64,000 nt of DNA from Onthophagus taurus. Its lineage: Eukaryota; Arthropoda; Insecta; Coleoptera; Scarabaeidae. The stretch spans positions 19,406,001 to 19,470,000 of the forward strand of contig NC_091973.1 of the NCBI RefSeq assembly GCF_036711975.1, in the 5' to 3' direction. The notes beneath the pieces are model-generated. The model saw nothing but the letters and a program-made list of their open reading frames with translations, did no database searches and was not told the DNA's origin. A program made the translations under genes and the position numbers. Below, piece after piece: positions 33,435 to 44,148 of the stretch (its first letter is position 1; every line of letters begins with the position of its first letter).

Positions 33435-36128
33435 TAATCTGAAATTGATCATTTTTTCGAACAGCTTACTCAGACAGCACGTAAGACTGATCGGTCTGTA
33501 GCTGTTCGCCGACGTCGGGTCCTTGCCCTGTTTCAGGATCGGTACGATCAGGGAGGACCACACGTTATTGTACAGTTCCAGAAGTATTTTGAACCATTGG
33601 TCGGGAAGGTTCTTGACGAGCTCATAACGAACGTCGTCATGACCGGCGACTGAGGATTTCGCAGACTTCAAGGACTCTCGAAGTTCAGTCATCGTGAAGG
33701 GTAAGTTATAGGATAACTCACCCTCACTCGTGAACTTTAGCAGGGCCGACTCTCTATTTGTTTTATTTTGCCGGAAAACGTCATCATAATTCTGGGAGGA
33801 GGTCGTACACTCAAAGTGCCGACCCAGAGCTTCGACGATGTCCTCTCTGTTGGTCAGAGAGTGATCGCCCTCGAGAATTTCTGATATGGGGCCGTAGTAT
33901 CCGGCCCCCTTGATGGCTTCGACCTTGCTCCACACCTCGACGGGGGAGGTTATGCTGGTCAGGGAAGAGAAGAAATTTTTCCAACTGTCCGGTTTGGCAG
34001 CGAGCATGAGACGTCTCGCTTTGGCCCTCGCTTTTTTGAATTCTATCAGGGCTTTCTTTGCTTTAACGGCTGCTTCGATTTCGGGGTTCCACCAGGGAAC
34101 GGAGCCCGTCCTCACACGTCCGCTACTGCACGGTATCGCTTCCTCTACAGCCCTTTGAATGGCACGCGTAAAAGCGGCCACGTCATGTTCCACGTCACCG
34201 TTGAAGGTCGGTTTCCGGAGCCGCAGCGCGAATCACGTCCAGTCCGCCTTCTCGATGTTTCGTGGTTTTCGGTTTGACCAGGAATCGATACTATTATGGG
34301 AACGTGGTCGCTGAAAGATAGATGCTCCGCCGTGCTACAGGATAATCTTGAAGCTATCGACGGAGAAGCGATGGACAAATCGACAACCGTTAAAGCGCCC
34401 GATCTGGCAGCCAAGTGTGTGGGATCGCCGGTATTCAAGAGAACAAGTCCCTCGTCCTCCAGGAGGGGTTCGATACTGCTCCCTTGGGCGTCTCGTCGGT
34501 TACAGCCCCACATGGGACTGTGGGCGTTGAAATCGCCCAGAAGCAGAAAGGGACGGAGAAGCTGAGCTATCCGTCCCTTTCCTATCCGTCCTGAGGACTC
34601 CGTATGAGAAATCTGACTTGAGGTCTCCACGTTGTCTGTGAGATCTACCGATAAGGGAGTTTTGAATACGCCAATATCTCCGGAAGTGCTGGTCGAGGGT
34701 TGAACCTTCGCCTTTACTTCCGATTTAATTAGCGGCTTGATGGCCGCTACAATAGCGAGTATTAAATCTTTGATCAGGCTATCGTACTTGAGCAGGGAAG
34801 CGGTTGCAGACGAATACGACACTCCGTGAGTGAGTGTGCCTACCGTCGTTTGTTGTAGCCGTCGCTTTGCCTCAGGATAGGATAATTTATCCTTGGTCTT
34901 CATTTCCTGAATCGCCGCTTCTTTTTTGAAGACGGGACAGGATCTGGACCGAGCAATTAACGCAAACGAGAGGGTCCTCGCAAGGTCGCCCCTCGCGGAG
35001 AGCCTTCCCATACACACATATTTGTTCGGCCTCACATCGGAGAGATGTGTGGCCGCAACGCTGACATTTAAAACATCTCATTGGAGCAGGTATGTAAAGC
35101 CTGACATCCAATGAGTAATACGCCGCTTTCACCTTTTTCGGTAGAATAGGGCGGTTGAACGTGAGTATGTGATTGGGGGTGTCGCTGAGAACACCCTCTC
35201 TCTTGGACTTGATCCTCCTCACGTCAATTACCCCTTGAGGCTTCAATTCCGCCTGGATTTCTTCCAAAAAGCAATTCAACAAGTCGGGACAGTACACAAT
35301 GCCTTTCGAGGTATTTAAGGCTCTATGCGGGTTAACCTCCACATCTATGTTTCCTATTCGCTTACTGACTAGAACTCGTTTGGCTTGTACCGCAGACGCG
35401 GTTTCAACCAACAAGCCTTCCCTGGTTTTCTTAATTGACCTAAATTCTTCAAATAATCCGTACAGTTGCTTCTGTAACACGAACGGGCTAAGTTTGTCGA
35501 ACGACAAACCGTACAAAGCCTTGATGACAAGGAACCGGGGAGTGACCTCCTTTTCCGAGTTCGTCAAGTTGCCCGTTTTTTTAGAGGTGGGCGCCTCTTG
35601 AATGGGTTTTCTTGTTAGATTATCCATTCTGTTGGGTTCACCAGCGCTTCGTGTAGAAAGGAACGGGCTGAGAATGGTTGGGGACGGGGACCCCAGTTCC
35701 CCAGGGCCCAACCCTCATTTTATCGATTCCGGACAAACACGGACGAATCGATACTCGTTCGGGGCAATGCGGATTCCGACCTCCGCATCCATTCTACACT
35801 ACCTGGTCAGGGCCCGAAGTGGCTGGCCTCTGACACGTACCCAGTCCCCCCTCGGCAGAGCAAGCTCACATCAGCCTCCTCCACCCCCGTTCAAGACATC
35901 GGAGGCTTCGTCAGCACTCCCAGGGTTTCCAAAACACGTGCCAATCACATAAAAACGAAAAAGAAGACGAAAAACAAGAGACGTTACAAGCCGGTGCCGT
36001 GCCGGTCCTGGCAAAAAAGAGACTATAGAAGTCAGGCTGGTTGGTCCGCGTCGGGTTAACCCGATACTCGCCGAAGCGAGCGTTCCCCTATCCGCCACCT
36101 GGGGACGCGTCCAGCTCCCCCCGCGGGT
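33435..36128 (-). pseudogene. Jockey-type LINE ORF1, endonuclease remnant and RT start
   Basis: From the right on the minus strand: a GC-rich leader (35630-36128), then ORF1 from about 35627 (MDNLTRKPIQ) with the gag-like IKALYGLSFDKLSP region and a Cys-rich end (CFKCQRCGHTSLRC and later Cys pairs). ORF1 then runs through KSEVKAKVQPSTSTS into RPFLLLGDFNAHSPMWGC and LSFSDHVPIIV, the second half of the AP-type endonuclease, with the endonuclease N-half missing. The last frame (33408-34193) is the linker and first RT motifs, SLIVPILKQGKDP and SYRPISLTCCLSKLFEKMINFRL. The element continues in 19773-20394. Confidence 0.85.
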
Positions 36129-36160
36129 AAAGACCTTTATTATTATTATTATTATTAAAC
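36129..36160. repeat. TTA microsatellite at the LINE 5' border
   Basis: About seven ATT/TTA units follow TAAAGACC at the 5' end of the minus-strand LINE. They are probably a target-site feature or the tail of an older element. Confidence 0.5.
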
Positions 36161-36164
36161 AATT

Positions 36165-36736
36165 ATTAGAAGCACACAAAATATCAATCCATTTCGGAAC
36201 CCCATTAAATCCGTTGACTGAACACGTGCGTGTCTTCGTGAAACCAACAAAGATCAGCCAACACACGATCTTATAAAGCATGTAATTGCATATAACGACA
36301 GCATCTCAAAACCTATCGAAGCCACTCTGCTAGAAGTTGTTTTTAGTTACACATCGCTAAGAGATCCCATGGATTTACTATATTCGAAAGATTACTTTGC
36401 GGAGTACGTTTAAAATCACAAAGAACAACTTAAACATCTATATAAAACCATAGAAGAAAAAAATAAAGCAGACAAAGAAAAATACGTGAATAAGCAAAAT
36501 GAAAAGGAAACCCATTCAAAGTAAATGTATTGGTGTACATAAGAAATACAGAAAGAAATAAACTTCAAAACCCCTATTTAGGTCCTTATAAAATTACGCA
36601 AATAAATGACGACGAGACTGTCATAGTAAAAACTAAATCAGGAGAAAAACGATATCACACAAGAACTCTAAAACATTCCATTATTACAGATACCTCGGAT
36701 TCATGTTCCCTGGCCACTGGTGGGACGTTACAATAA
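36165..36736 (+). pseudogene. Gypsy integrase C-terminal relic
   Basis: Plus-strand frames with several stops still show HKISIHFGTPLNPLTEHV (the catalytic-Glu region, decayed), DLIKHVIAYNDSISKPIEA, then LVYIRNTERNKLQNPYLGPYKITQIND, the end module of Gypsy integrases. The gene ends at 36736, just before env-like sequence, the order seen in env-bearing Gypsy elements. Confidence 0.75.
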
Positions 36737-36739
36737 CCG

Positions 36740-38443
36740 AATATAAGACAACACCGGACTTCTACCAGTATTATTGTGCTGAGCTCAAAATGTTCATAGT
36801 TATTGGAGCCTAACAACCGTCTACGATCTAGCGCAATTACTGCACGAAGTGGAGACAACCAAACAACACTATCAAAATTGTTTAAAAATGATCAACCAAA
36901 CGGAATCATCCTATGAAAGAGAAATGTACAATTTTATATCCATAATGAAAACAGGAATGAAACAAATGACAAGACTATGAGGAAACACGTCGAGGATATA
37001 TAACAGATATAACAGATACAAAACCAGTCATCAAATCAGCCTTGAAGAAACTCCATGCGAAGTACGACTGATTCTGATTATGGGACAATATGAAAATTTT
37101 AAAACAAGAATGGACAATGTATCAACCCCAACAATTACAAGAATAACAGACGATCGATGGCTTATTACGACATCCACACCTCAAAAGGTAAAGAAGGTTT
37201 GTAGAAAGATAGAAGAATTTGAAATATTGAATGTACCTACATCATCAAAATAAAACCTGGATGTTTTCTGCAAATTAGCGCTGAAAGAATAATCAAGATA
37301 CCGCATCTGAAAATATCCGACATACCCGAACAAAGACTACCTTGGAACGGAGAAATAGAGAAACTTAAAGAAGTCCAAGATGGTAAAGTTCAAGGCCTTA
37401 TCGGTGAATTGGAGAAACTATCGGAAGATGTGAAGAATTCAAGAACCATATCTACACGAGAGGCCAATTACAATATGGACCATTATACAGGGTGTATCTG
37501 AATGACTGCAACAAACTTCAAGGGGTGATTCTTTAGTGAATTTTAAGGGTACTTTCATATATGAACCATGGGCGACTTCGGCCCCCCTGGGGAGCTACGC
37601 CCCTCCAAAAATGGCGGAAAATTTTGGTTTAATTTTTTTTTTGACGGAATTTCTGACGGAATCAGAAATATTTTTGACGTTTAAATGTCAATGTTTTTCT
37701 TACTATTATTATTGTTTTTCAAATTAATTTTTGAATAAAGTTCTATCGCATTTACGCTCAAAATTTTAAATAAAATAATAATAATAGTAAGAAAACCACT
37801 GACATTTAAACGTCAAAAATATTTCTGACAAAGATTGCAAAGCCTACTAAGATTTTTCCATTAACAATTCATTTCAACTTTCGATTAATAACCCTACAGC
37901 TTAACAGTTAGTGTTTGCTTAATTATTTTTTTTCTCAGAAATTATTAAATTTTCGAAGAACATCAGAGAGACAAAAAAGTTTTAGAATAGTTTTATCTAT
38001 CTAACCGAAATTTTTCCGATGTATTTATCATCTTCATAAAAAAAAATCTAGGCATAAATTGAACGAGGGTGGTTACGTTTAGTAGTTTAGAAGGGTAGGT
38101 TGAAAGTACAAATAGGCTCAAAACGTGCCCTATTATGAGTTAAACATATTCCCCAAATTTCATTTTCCTAGCGTTTATGGTTTTTGAGAAAAAGAAGGGG
38201 TGTAGCTCCTTATGGGAGCCGAAGTCGCCCATGGTTCATATATCAAAGTACCCTTCAAATTCACTAAAGAATCACCCCTTGAAGTTTGTTGCAGTCATTC
38301 AGATACACCCTGTATTATACTGCTTAATTATACTTCTAATTGCAGAGTTGATAATTAAGAAAATTTACAGAAAAAAAAAGATTAATCCACCGAAAGAAGA
38401 AAGCCCTAAACGGAACCTAGGGAAACAAACATGGTCATTTTGA
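36740..38443 (+). pseudogene. Decayed Gypsy env relic split by a MITE
   Basis: Many stops and shifts, but fragments read GCFLQISAERIIKIPHLKIS and EIEKLKEVQDGKVQGLIGELEKL. After the MITE comes a membrane anchor (CLIILLIAELIIKKIYRKKK) with a basic cytoplasmic tail. This is the C-terminal layout of an insect retroelement Env. It belongs with the integrase relic just upstream. The MITE sits just before the membrane segment. Confidence 0.6.
37487..38313. mobile_element. Foldback MITE, 827 bp, about 98-bp terminal inverted repeats
   Basis: The left end ACAGGGTGTATCTGAATGAC (37487) and the inverted right end (to 38313) pair for about 98 bases (37487-37584 with 38216-38313), with a few mismatches. 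ATTAT is present on both flanks (37482-37486 and 38314-38318). A second, inner inverted repeat (about 37664-37711 with 37779-37828) contains GACGTTTAAATGTCA. There is no transposase; two short frames inside are by-products of the inverted repeat. The superfamily is unknown to me. Confidence 0.88.
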
Positions 38444-38694
38444 GAAAATTCCAGGCTATGTTTCTCTCTTTGGCGAAAGGAATTGTAGATGCCTTCCAAG
38501 AATAAATGTTAAATTAGCATTTCCAACAGTACTCTCTCGCAACGTCGCCGCACTTCGTAAAATTCTAAACTTAGATTTAAGATTTAACAAATTAATTTTT
38601 AAAATAAAATATTAATTTCAAACTTCAACTTTTGTAAACTTAGATTTAAATAAAATAAAGTTTTTAAAAAACAAAAATTCTGAACTTACAATTT
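38444..38694. other. AT-rich stretch, possible retroelement end
   Basis: No gene. It follows the env relic, so part may be that element's LTR, but I found no second copy in the window to prove it. Confidence 0.35.
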
Positions 38695-38925
38695 TTCTTG
38701 CTGGAGGTATGGAAGGTCAAGGCATGTTAGAAAAGAAAAGAGCTGAAGAACTACACGGTGCGAAATATAAAAAGTATATTGGAGATGGCGATACGAAAAC
38801 TTTCAAAGCTCTATTGGAACAGAACGCAGAAGTAGAGAAAAAGAATGTGTAAACCATGTGCAAAAAGGGATGGGTTCTAGACTTCGTAACCCAAAAAAAA
38901 ATTAACAAGAACATAGGTGGACGAG
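38695..38925 (+). pseudogene. Mutator-like transposase fragment
   Basis: Plus strand: AEELHGAKYKKYIGDGDTKTF, then after a frameshift ECVNHVQKGMGSRLRNPKKK. The YIGDGD...TF and ECVNHVQK...LR motifs recur in animal Mutator-like (MULE) transposases, where the Asp of GDGD is catalytic. Only about 75 codons remain, cut on both sides. Confidence 0.5.
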
Positions 38926-39560
38926 GGGGGGTGAGGGCGCGGTGAATCCTAGGCAGGCTTGTCCTATTTGTTTTGCCGTATTCAGGGTTCTTGTCTTATG
39001 ACCTGAATCAGGATCGACACTGCAGTTTTACTGCTCCTTCACAAGGTGCCCCTGTACCATACCAAAAGTGTCAGATCTAGGCTTGCCAGTCGATAAACAG
39101 GTCTCCCGCCCGGCTGTCTTCGCGTGGCTTAGGGCTTGCACGCGAGAAAACGTGGCCGGGGACGACTGATATAGTCGAAACCGTTATACCATGCAGACAT
39201 ATTGTTAGTGGACCTGTTCCATGAGCAGTGCATGCGGGGGATCTTGGTTTAATTGCCTGGGTCAAGAGGAGACAACCTCATTAAAAACCCCAAAGTGAAT
39301 GTGGAACAGCTTATGCAGAGCACTTTAGGCTGTCACCTGACGGTCTAGTTATCTGGGAAATGATGGCTGCTAATAAGCGGACTCTGGAGACCTGCCAACC
39401 TTCAGCTTCAATAGGCTTCTCGGGGTATGGGAGCACTGCCTCGATGAACCCTTTCTACCCTACTCGTGGGATTGATATGGAAACGCCCAGTAGGAATAAA
39501 ACCCTAGACGAAGTGGGGGAAACCCTCGATCCTGAAAAGGAAATTAAAAAGATGGAGGAT
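38926..39560 (+). pseudogene. GC-rich 5' end of an unidentified retroelement
   Basis: This GC-rich block starts GAGGGGGGGTGAGGGCGC and stands out from AT-rich neighbours, like a LINE leader. An ATG at 39360 opens about 70 codons (MMAANKRTLETCQPSASIGF, later ETPSRNKTLDEVGE), probably the start of a LINE ORF1. The frame then runs directly into PLE RT sequence. I do not recognise the family. Confidence 0.45.
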
Positions 39561-40420
39561 AGTCTTCCATCACAATCTACACTTTGTACCTTCAATAACA
39601 ACTACTATAATATAGCCGAAGGATTACCTATGGGAATGCCATTATCTGGATTTCTTGCTGACATCTACCTCAACCACATAGGAAACGAATTCATAATCAA
39701 CAATAACAACCCTTTCTTCAGCAACATTAAAAAGTGGTATCGTTATGTAGACGACATTTTTTGCAATTGGGAAGGTAATTCTGAAACTTTAAATCTATTT
39801 CAGAAACAAATTAATAATATATACGAACTAAAATTTACTCTCGAAATTGAAAAGGAAAAACAATTGAATTTCCTTGACCTTACCCTTCTTAACAATAAAG
39901 ATAAAATTAAAATATAACATTTTTCGTAAACCCTCAACGCTACCCATAACGGTACCCTTTGTTTCTGCCCATCCTGTACCACATAGACTTGCCAATTTTC
40001 GTTTTCTAATAAACAGAGCGTTCGATTATGCCTTAAAACCCAAACAAAGAAAAATAGAACTTAAGTACATTGAAAACCTTGCTAATGTCAATAGTTTCCC
40101 CCTAACCATAATCAATAAACTTATAAAAAACTATAAACTAAAAAGAGGTCCTTTATATACTAAAAACGAATATAGATACCATTTATAAATCCATACCCTA
40201 CAATAATTTAACTATTCAATCTAAAGCCATTTTTACAAAATATAACATAACATTAGCTTTCTAAAACAGCCACACAATAAGCAAGATTCTGTCAAACTAC
40301 CATAATAAACAAGATTCCTTACAGAGCACCGGAGTTTACTCTGTTGACTGCCACAATTGCAATGCTATACATTGCAATGCTATACATATTTTTTTAATTT
40401 TCTTTTGCAAACCTTGGATA
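39561..40420 (+). pseudogene. Penelope-like element fragment
   Basis: RT motifs EGLPMGMPLSGFLADIYL, RYVDDIFCNWEG and LNFLDLTLL are followed after a frameshift by VSAHPVPHRLANFRFLINRAF. The start of the GIY-YIG domain is at about 40325 (GVYSVDCHNCNAI) with a short duplication of ATTGCAATGCTATAC (40361-40390). The RT start and most of the endonuclease are missing. The frame is continuous with the foreign leader to the left. Confidence 0.8.
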
Positions 40421-40429
40421 AACCTATTG

Positions 40430-40665
40430 TCCGATCCGCATACAACTTTTCGTTTAAATTCAAATTAGTCTTGTATAATTTGTATTTCGCACCCCCACCA
40501 CGTATGCCCGTCTATAAATTGTATTATACCGTTAAACTCGCCCTCTTTCAAATTGTCATCGTCGTGATTGTTGGGTCGAGTGAACCGGTTACCGCGCGTG
40601 TAATAAAAGACAAGTAAGAACATTTAACTTTTTTATTATTTCGATTACATTTTTCTGGTCCTTCG
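40430..40665 (+). repeat. Possible BEL/Pao LTR end
   Basis: TGGTCCTTCGAA near 40656 resembles the motif just inside BEL 5' LTRs in this window (TGGTCCTTCGAG). The preceding block could therefore be a BEL LTR on the plus strand. No gag follows, so this is tentative. Confidence 0.3.
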
Positions 40666-40726
40666 AATAAAACACCAAATTAGAATCAGCACCAATTTCA
40701 TTAAGAACATCTAATTTTTATTAGCG

Positions 40727-40978
40727 TGTTCACCTATACAAATTTAGTGTAGTGTTGTTTACATCACCATCTTAAGATCACATGTCACAGTTCATGAACT
40801 ACGCGAGGTTAACTATGTTGCGCCTTAAATAAATAGGGTTATTTATTTTAGGCGCGGTACACCCTTCTTCATTGGGCCGGTCGAGAACTCGCGTGTGTCA
40901 TTAGGTGTAAACCTATAGTTGTCTTTGTTTAAACTTTATTTTTGCTTCTCTTTTATTTAAAGTTATTTAGGTGTCACA
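40727..40978 (+). repeat. Gypsy 5' LTR
   Basis: It runs TGTTCACC to GGTGTCACA, 252 bp. Just inside is TGGCTCCCAACGTGGGAGC, close to the tRNA-Lys type primer site TGGCGCCCAACGTGGGGC, followed by gag at 41091. It shares blocks with the relic at 13120-13345. No 3' LTR was found. Confidence 0.7.
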
Positions 40979-41090
40979 AATTTTTGGCTCCCAACGTGGG
41001 AGCCAAAAACGTGGGGCCTCTCTAAAAAGAAAACCAACTTTTTTTATTAGAAACGCGACTTATTGTCAGATTAGACACTTCGAGGGAACT

Positions 41091-42345
41091 ATGGAAGGAA
41101 AGTTAGATGTAGGTAGACTCACGGCGGATGCGTTGCGGTATCAGTTGAAGTTTCGAGGCGTGACGGCACAATTGGTTCATGATGAAATGAGACACACGTT
41201 GCGTAAGCTAATCCATTTAGAGAAAAACGGTAGTTACGTTTTGCCGGAATATCCCTTTTCGCTCGCGGAAGATTCTAAGGCGGTTAAGGACGATTTAAAC
41301 CATCTGAAAAATAAGATTAAAGACTTTTCAGGCACCGTTACCAATTCAGATTTTAAAGGACTTAATCATTTAAATTATCTTTTGGGACGCATTAATAGGG
41401 CGGTACCTGTTGATCCCGCGGAGAAAAAGAAAGTTGCAGATTATGTCGCAGAGATAGTAACTCTATCAACTAAACTCGAATTGAAGGCTAGGGGTACGTC
41501 AACGCCAAATCGGTCAATGAACGTTTCTTTATTAAATCCAGGTGGCGGGGCGCCGGAAACAAGCGAATCGTCGGAAGATGAATCTGTAGCGACTTCATCA
41601 AAAACAATACCAATTAATAAGGTAAGACCCCACTTATCTTTGCCGGAGACGGTAAAAGCTCATTAAGTGCTTTTCTCGAACGAGTAAACGAATTACGAGT
41701 TGCGCGAGGGGTTTCAAAGATTGCGTTGTTTATGTCGACGGTTGATTTATTTCGAGACAAGAATTTGATATGGTATAGCGCTTAGGGAGCGATTTGATTC
41801 GTGACATTTACTTGTCGAAGGCCTCAGGGAAGAATTTCAGCCTGCCGGCTATGATGTCCGGTTATACGATGAAATTAGGCATAGAACTCAAGGCGCGACG
41901 GAATCAACATTATGATGAAAAATTTAGTACCATCTTTTCAGAGACAATTAGCATCAGTAGAGGTTACGACGGTAGACCTGTTAATTCAAATAGGTAGAAA
42001 ATTAGAAGCCACTAAGCTATCTGATTGTCGAGCGCCGAAACAGGTGCATTGCTTTAAATGCGGCGAACCGGGAGGTATTTGGCGAAACTAGAAAAAGTGT
42101 ACGGGAAAGGGGCGACCCCTTACAAAGCCGATCGAAGTATTACTTGACTACGTGTTTTCATATAGTCGCGGGGACGAACAACCATATTTGACGGTAGATA
42201 TTTTTGGTAACAGAGTTGTAGGATTGTTGGATTCTGGTACTACTAATGGTACCATAGCTGGCGAAGAGGGTATTTCACTGATAAAACGTATGGGATTGCC
42301 TATTCGGTCTACGTATGCTCGTTTCAGTAACATCATAATCAACTA
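41091..42345 (+). pseudogene. Gypsy gag and protease relic
   Basis: ATG at 41091 (MEGKLDVGRLTADALRYQLK) opens about 190 codons of gag to 41666. Broken frames then show FAGDGKSSLSAFLERVNELR, PSFQRQLASVEVTTVDLLIQIGRKLEATK, a single zinc-knuckle start (CFKCGEPG) and a protease-like LTVDIFGNRVVGLLDSGTTNG (the family has DSGAT or DTGAT). Coding ends near 42340. The same gag family occurs on the minus strand at 61662-62150. Confidence 0.75.
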
Positions 42346-42399
42346 TAGTTTGTATTTAAGAAACCACAACTTTATGTTATATCTCAAAAATTATCTAAT

Positions 42400-44098
42400 C
42401 CAAAAAGTGTCTTAAGAATGTATTAACCTCATTTCTGTAATTTCAAAAATAAACGAAATATGCGCATTTTTTGAAATCGCTAAAATTTGACTTTTTGGCT
42501 ATAACATAAAAACGGAAGAAGATCGAGGTTTGGTCTTTGCGGGATTGGATTAGTATCGAAAAAAGAGACCGGTACATGGCACCTACTTCTTTTGATATCT
42601 CTTACAGTTTCTGAGATAACAAAATACCCAAATTTACCCACACAAAAAAAAAATAAACAGTACGAGATATTTTAAGTTGGAAAAAATATTTATTCGGTAA
42701 AATAAAAAAAAATAAGGTAAGTAAAAAAATATATATATATATTATGATATAAGTAAGTAATAATGTTTTCAGCAAGCGTGAAACTACATAAAAAGTGAAA
42801 ACAATTATTGGCGTACCAAACAAAATGTTAAATAAGGTACGCAAAAAAAAAAATTTGAATAGAATTACGCGCACGACTCGTACCCCTGATATTAGTGTGG
42901 CGTTGATAAAAAAAAGAAAAAAACTAATTCGTGAAACAAAAGAAAAGATCGCCAAAATTTTACAAAGAAAATAATAAAAAAAATTAAATGACAACAAATT
43001 ACTGATTATTTTTAATTTATGAAATAATTTTATGATATATGTTGTTACGGATATTATCCCTTCTGTGTTTTTTGTGTTAAAAGAGAAACGTAAGGTAATT
43101 GATATTATTTTTTTTTTGATCTATGATGTATCTTTTCAGCAGTATCCTCAAAAATGGCGATACAACTTTCAATATTGCTCCAAATTTTATTCAAGATTTT
43201 AGTAACAATTATAAATTTCCATTTTATATAAATATTAAGTATAACTTTTGTTAAAATTTGTTTTGAAACACGCAGTCCAAGAAATGACGTTAAGACCAAG
43301 TTTTTGTTAGCAAGGGTATATAAGAAAACCCGGATATGCTTTCATTACATTCTGAATTTTTCGTCAACGTGATAGTATCGATTGTGGCAGAATAATTTGT
43401 TGGTTTCGAAATCATTAAAAATTTTATAATAAATTTCGAGCCGTGAAGACAAAACGCAAGTTAGCGGATTAATTCACAATACGATATTTTCTTTTGATAA
43501 TAGTAATTATCTGATTTTAACAATTATAATAGATATTTTACACCTTTCATATAATTTCAAACTTATCGCTCTTGCATTTGGTTTGTCACATCTTGATACC
43601 AATTTTTCATTTTCTTAAGTTGTCATGTTACTTATTTCCTCTTTTAACTGACCTCAGTCCGTTGTAACCAGTCGATATGTGCACACGACTCAAGTTTTTC
43701 GGTAAACACTTAACGTTATAATACTTTTTCAATTATATTAATACCCTTTTCTTTTTAACGCTAAATTCCCTTTTTTATAACACGCCTTCAGCTTTTACAG
43801 TTTTTTACGCCTGCCTTCAGCATTTCAAAAAACATTTTTTAACCTATCACCCGACGTTGGAGTTTTTAACCTGACATGGTAAACCCACGCCGTTTTCAAA
43901 AATTTCACTTAATTCTTTAATCCAAAATTATATTTTTAATCATCGGTCCGTCGTAGTTTTCGTAAGAGAAATTTTTTCACGTGTTCATCATTCTTAGTTT
44001 CTGACGGTAAGATCTTTTTATAATTTTTAATTTTATATCATCAACAAAAAAAAACCCGTCAACTAGTAATAATTATCTTCCATATTATTCTAGTCGTA
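42400..44098. other. AT-rich region without a gene
   Basis: Only low-complexity frames. There is a TA run near 42730 and homopolymers. A hairpin motif with CTGAAGA and GAAAC lies at its right end (44100-44127). I see nothing else to assign. Confidence 0.5.
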
Positions 44099-44148
44099 CC
44101 TGAAGACGCTTTTAGAAAAAGCGAAACATTGTTGTACCGAAATTAGAA

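Larger units (their letters stand above)
13741..36128 (-). mobile_element. Jockey-type LINE split by two nested insertions (span)
   Basis: Three minus-strand blocks, 33435-36128, 19773-20394 and 13741-14652, carry consecutive parts of one jockey-type non-LTR retrotransposon: ORF1, endonuclease and RT start; RT middle; RT end and C-terminal Cys domain. Block 1 ends in EKMINFRL and block 2 starts MWVIESKRLLADHQFGFR, which is how this RT region normally runs. Block 2 ends around FLGVILDKGLRWTHHV and block 3 starts KALNTIRMV, again consecutive. The blocks total about 4.2 kb, short of a full element because part of the endonuclease is deleted. Confidence 0.8.

Noticed and set aside
20391..33455. 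9-bp target duplication CATTTTTTC around the inner LINE
   Set aside because: The motif occurs on both sides, but coding continuity (INFRL then MWV) places the junction elsewhere, at 20394/33435, so the match is likely chance.
37536..38443. Two short frames (63 and 88 codons) as genes
   Set aside because: They lie in or cross the MITE inverted repeats; only the C-terminal part of the second is env relic.
42602..42997. 131-codon Phe/Ile-rich minus-strand frame
   Set aside because: Pure AT-rich low complexity with no recognisable domain.
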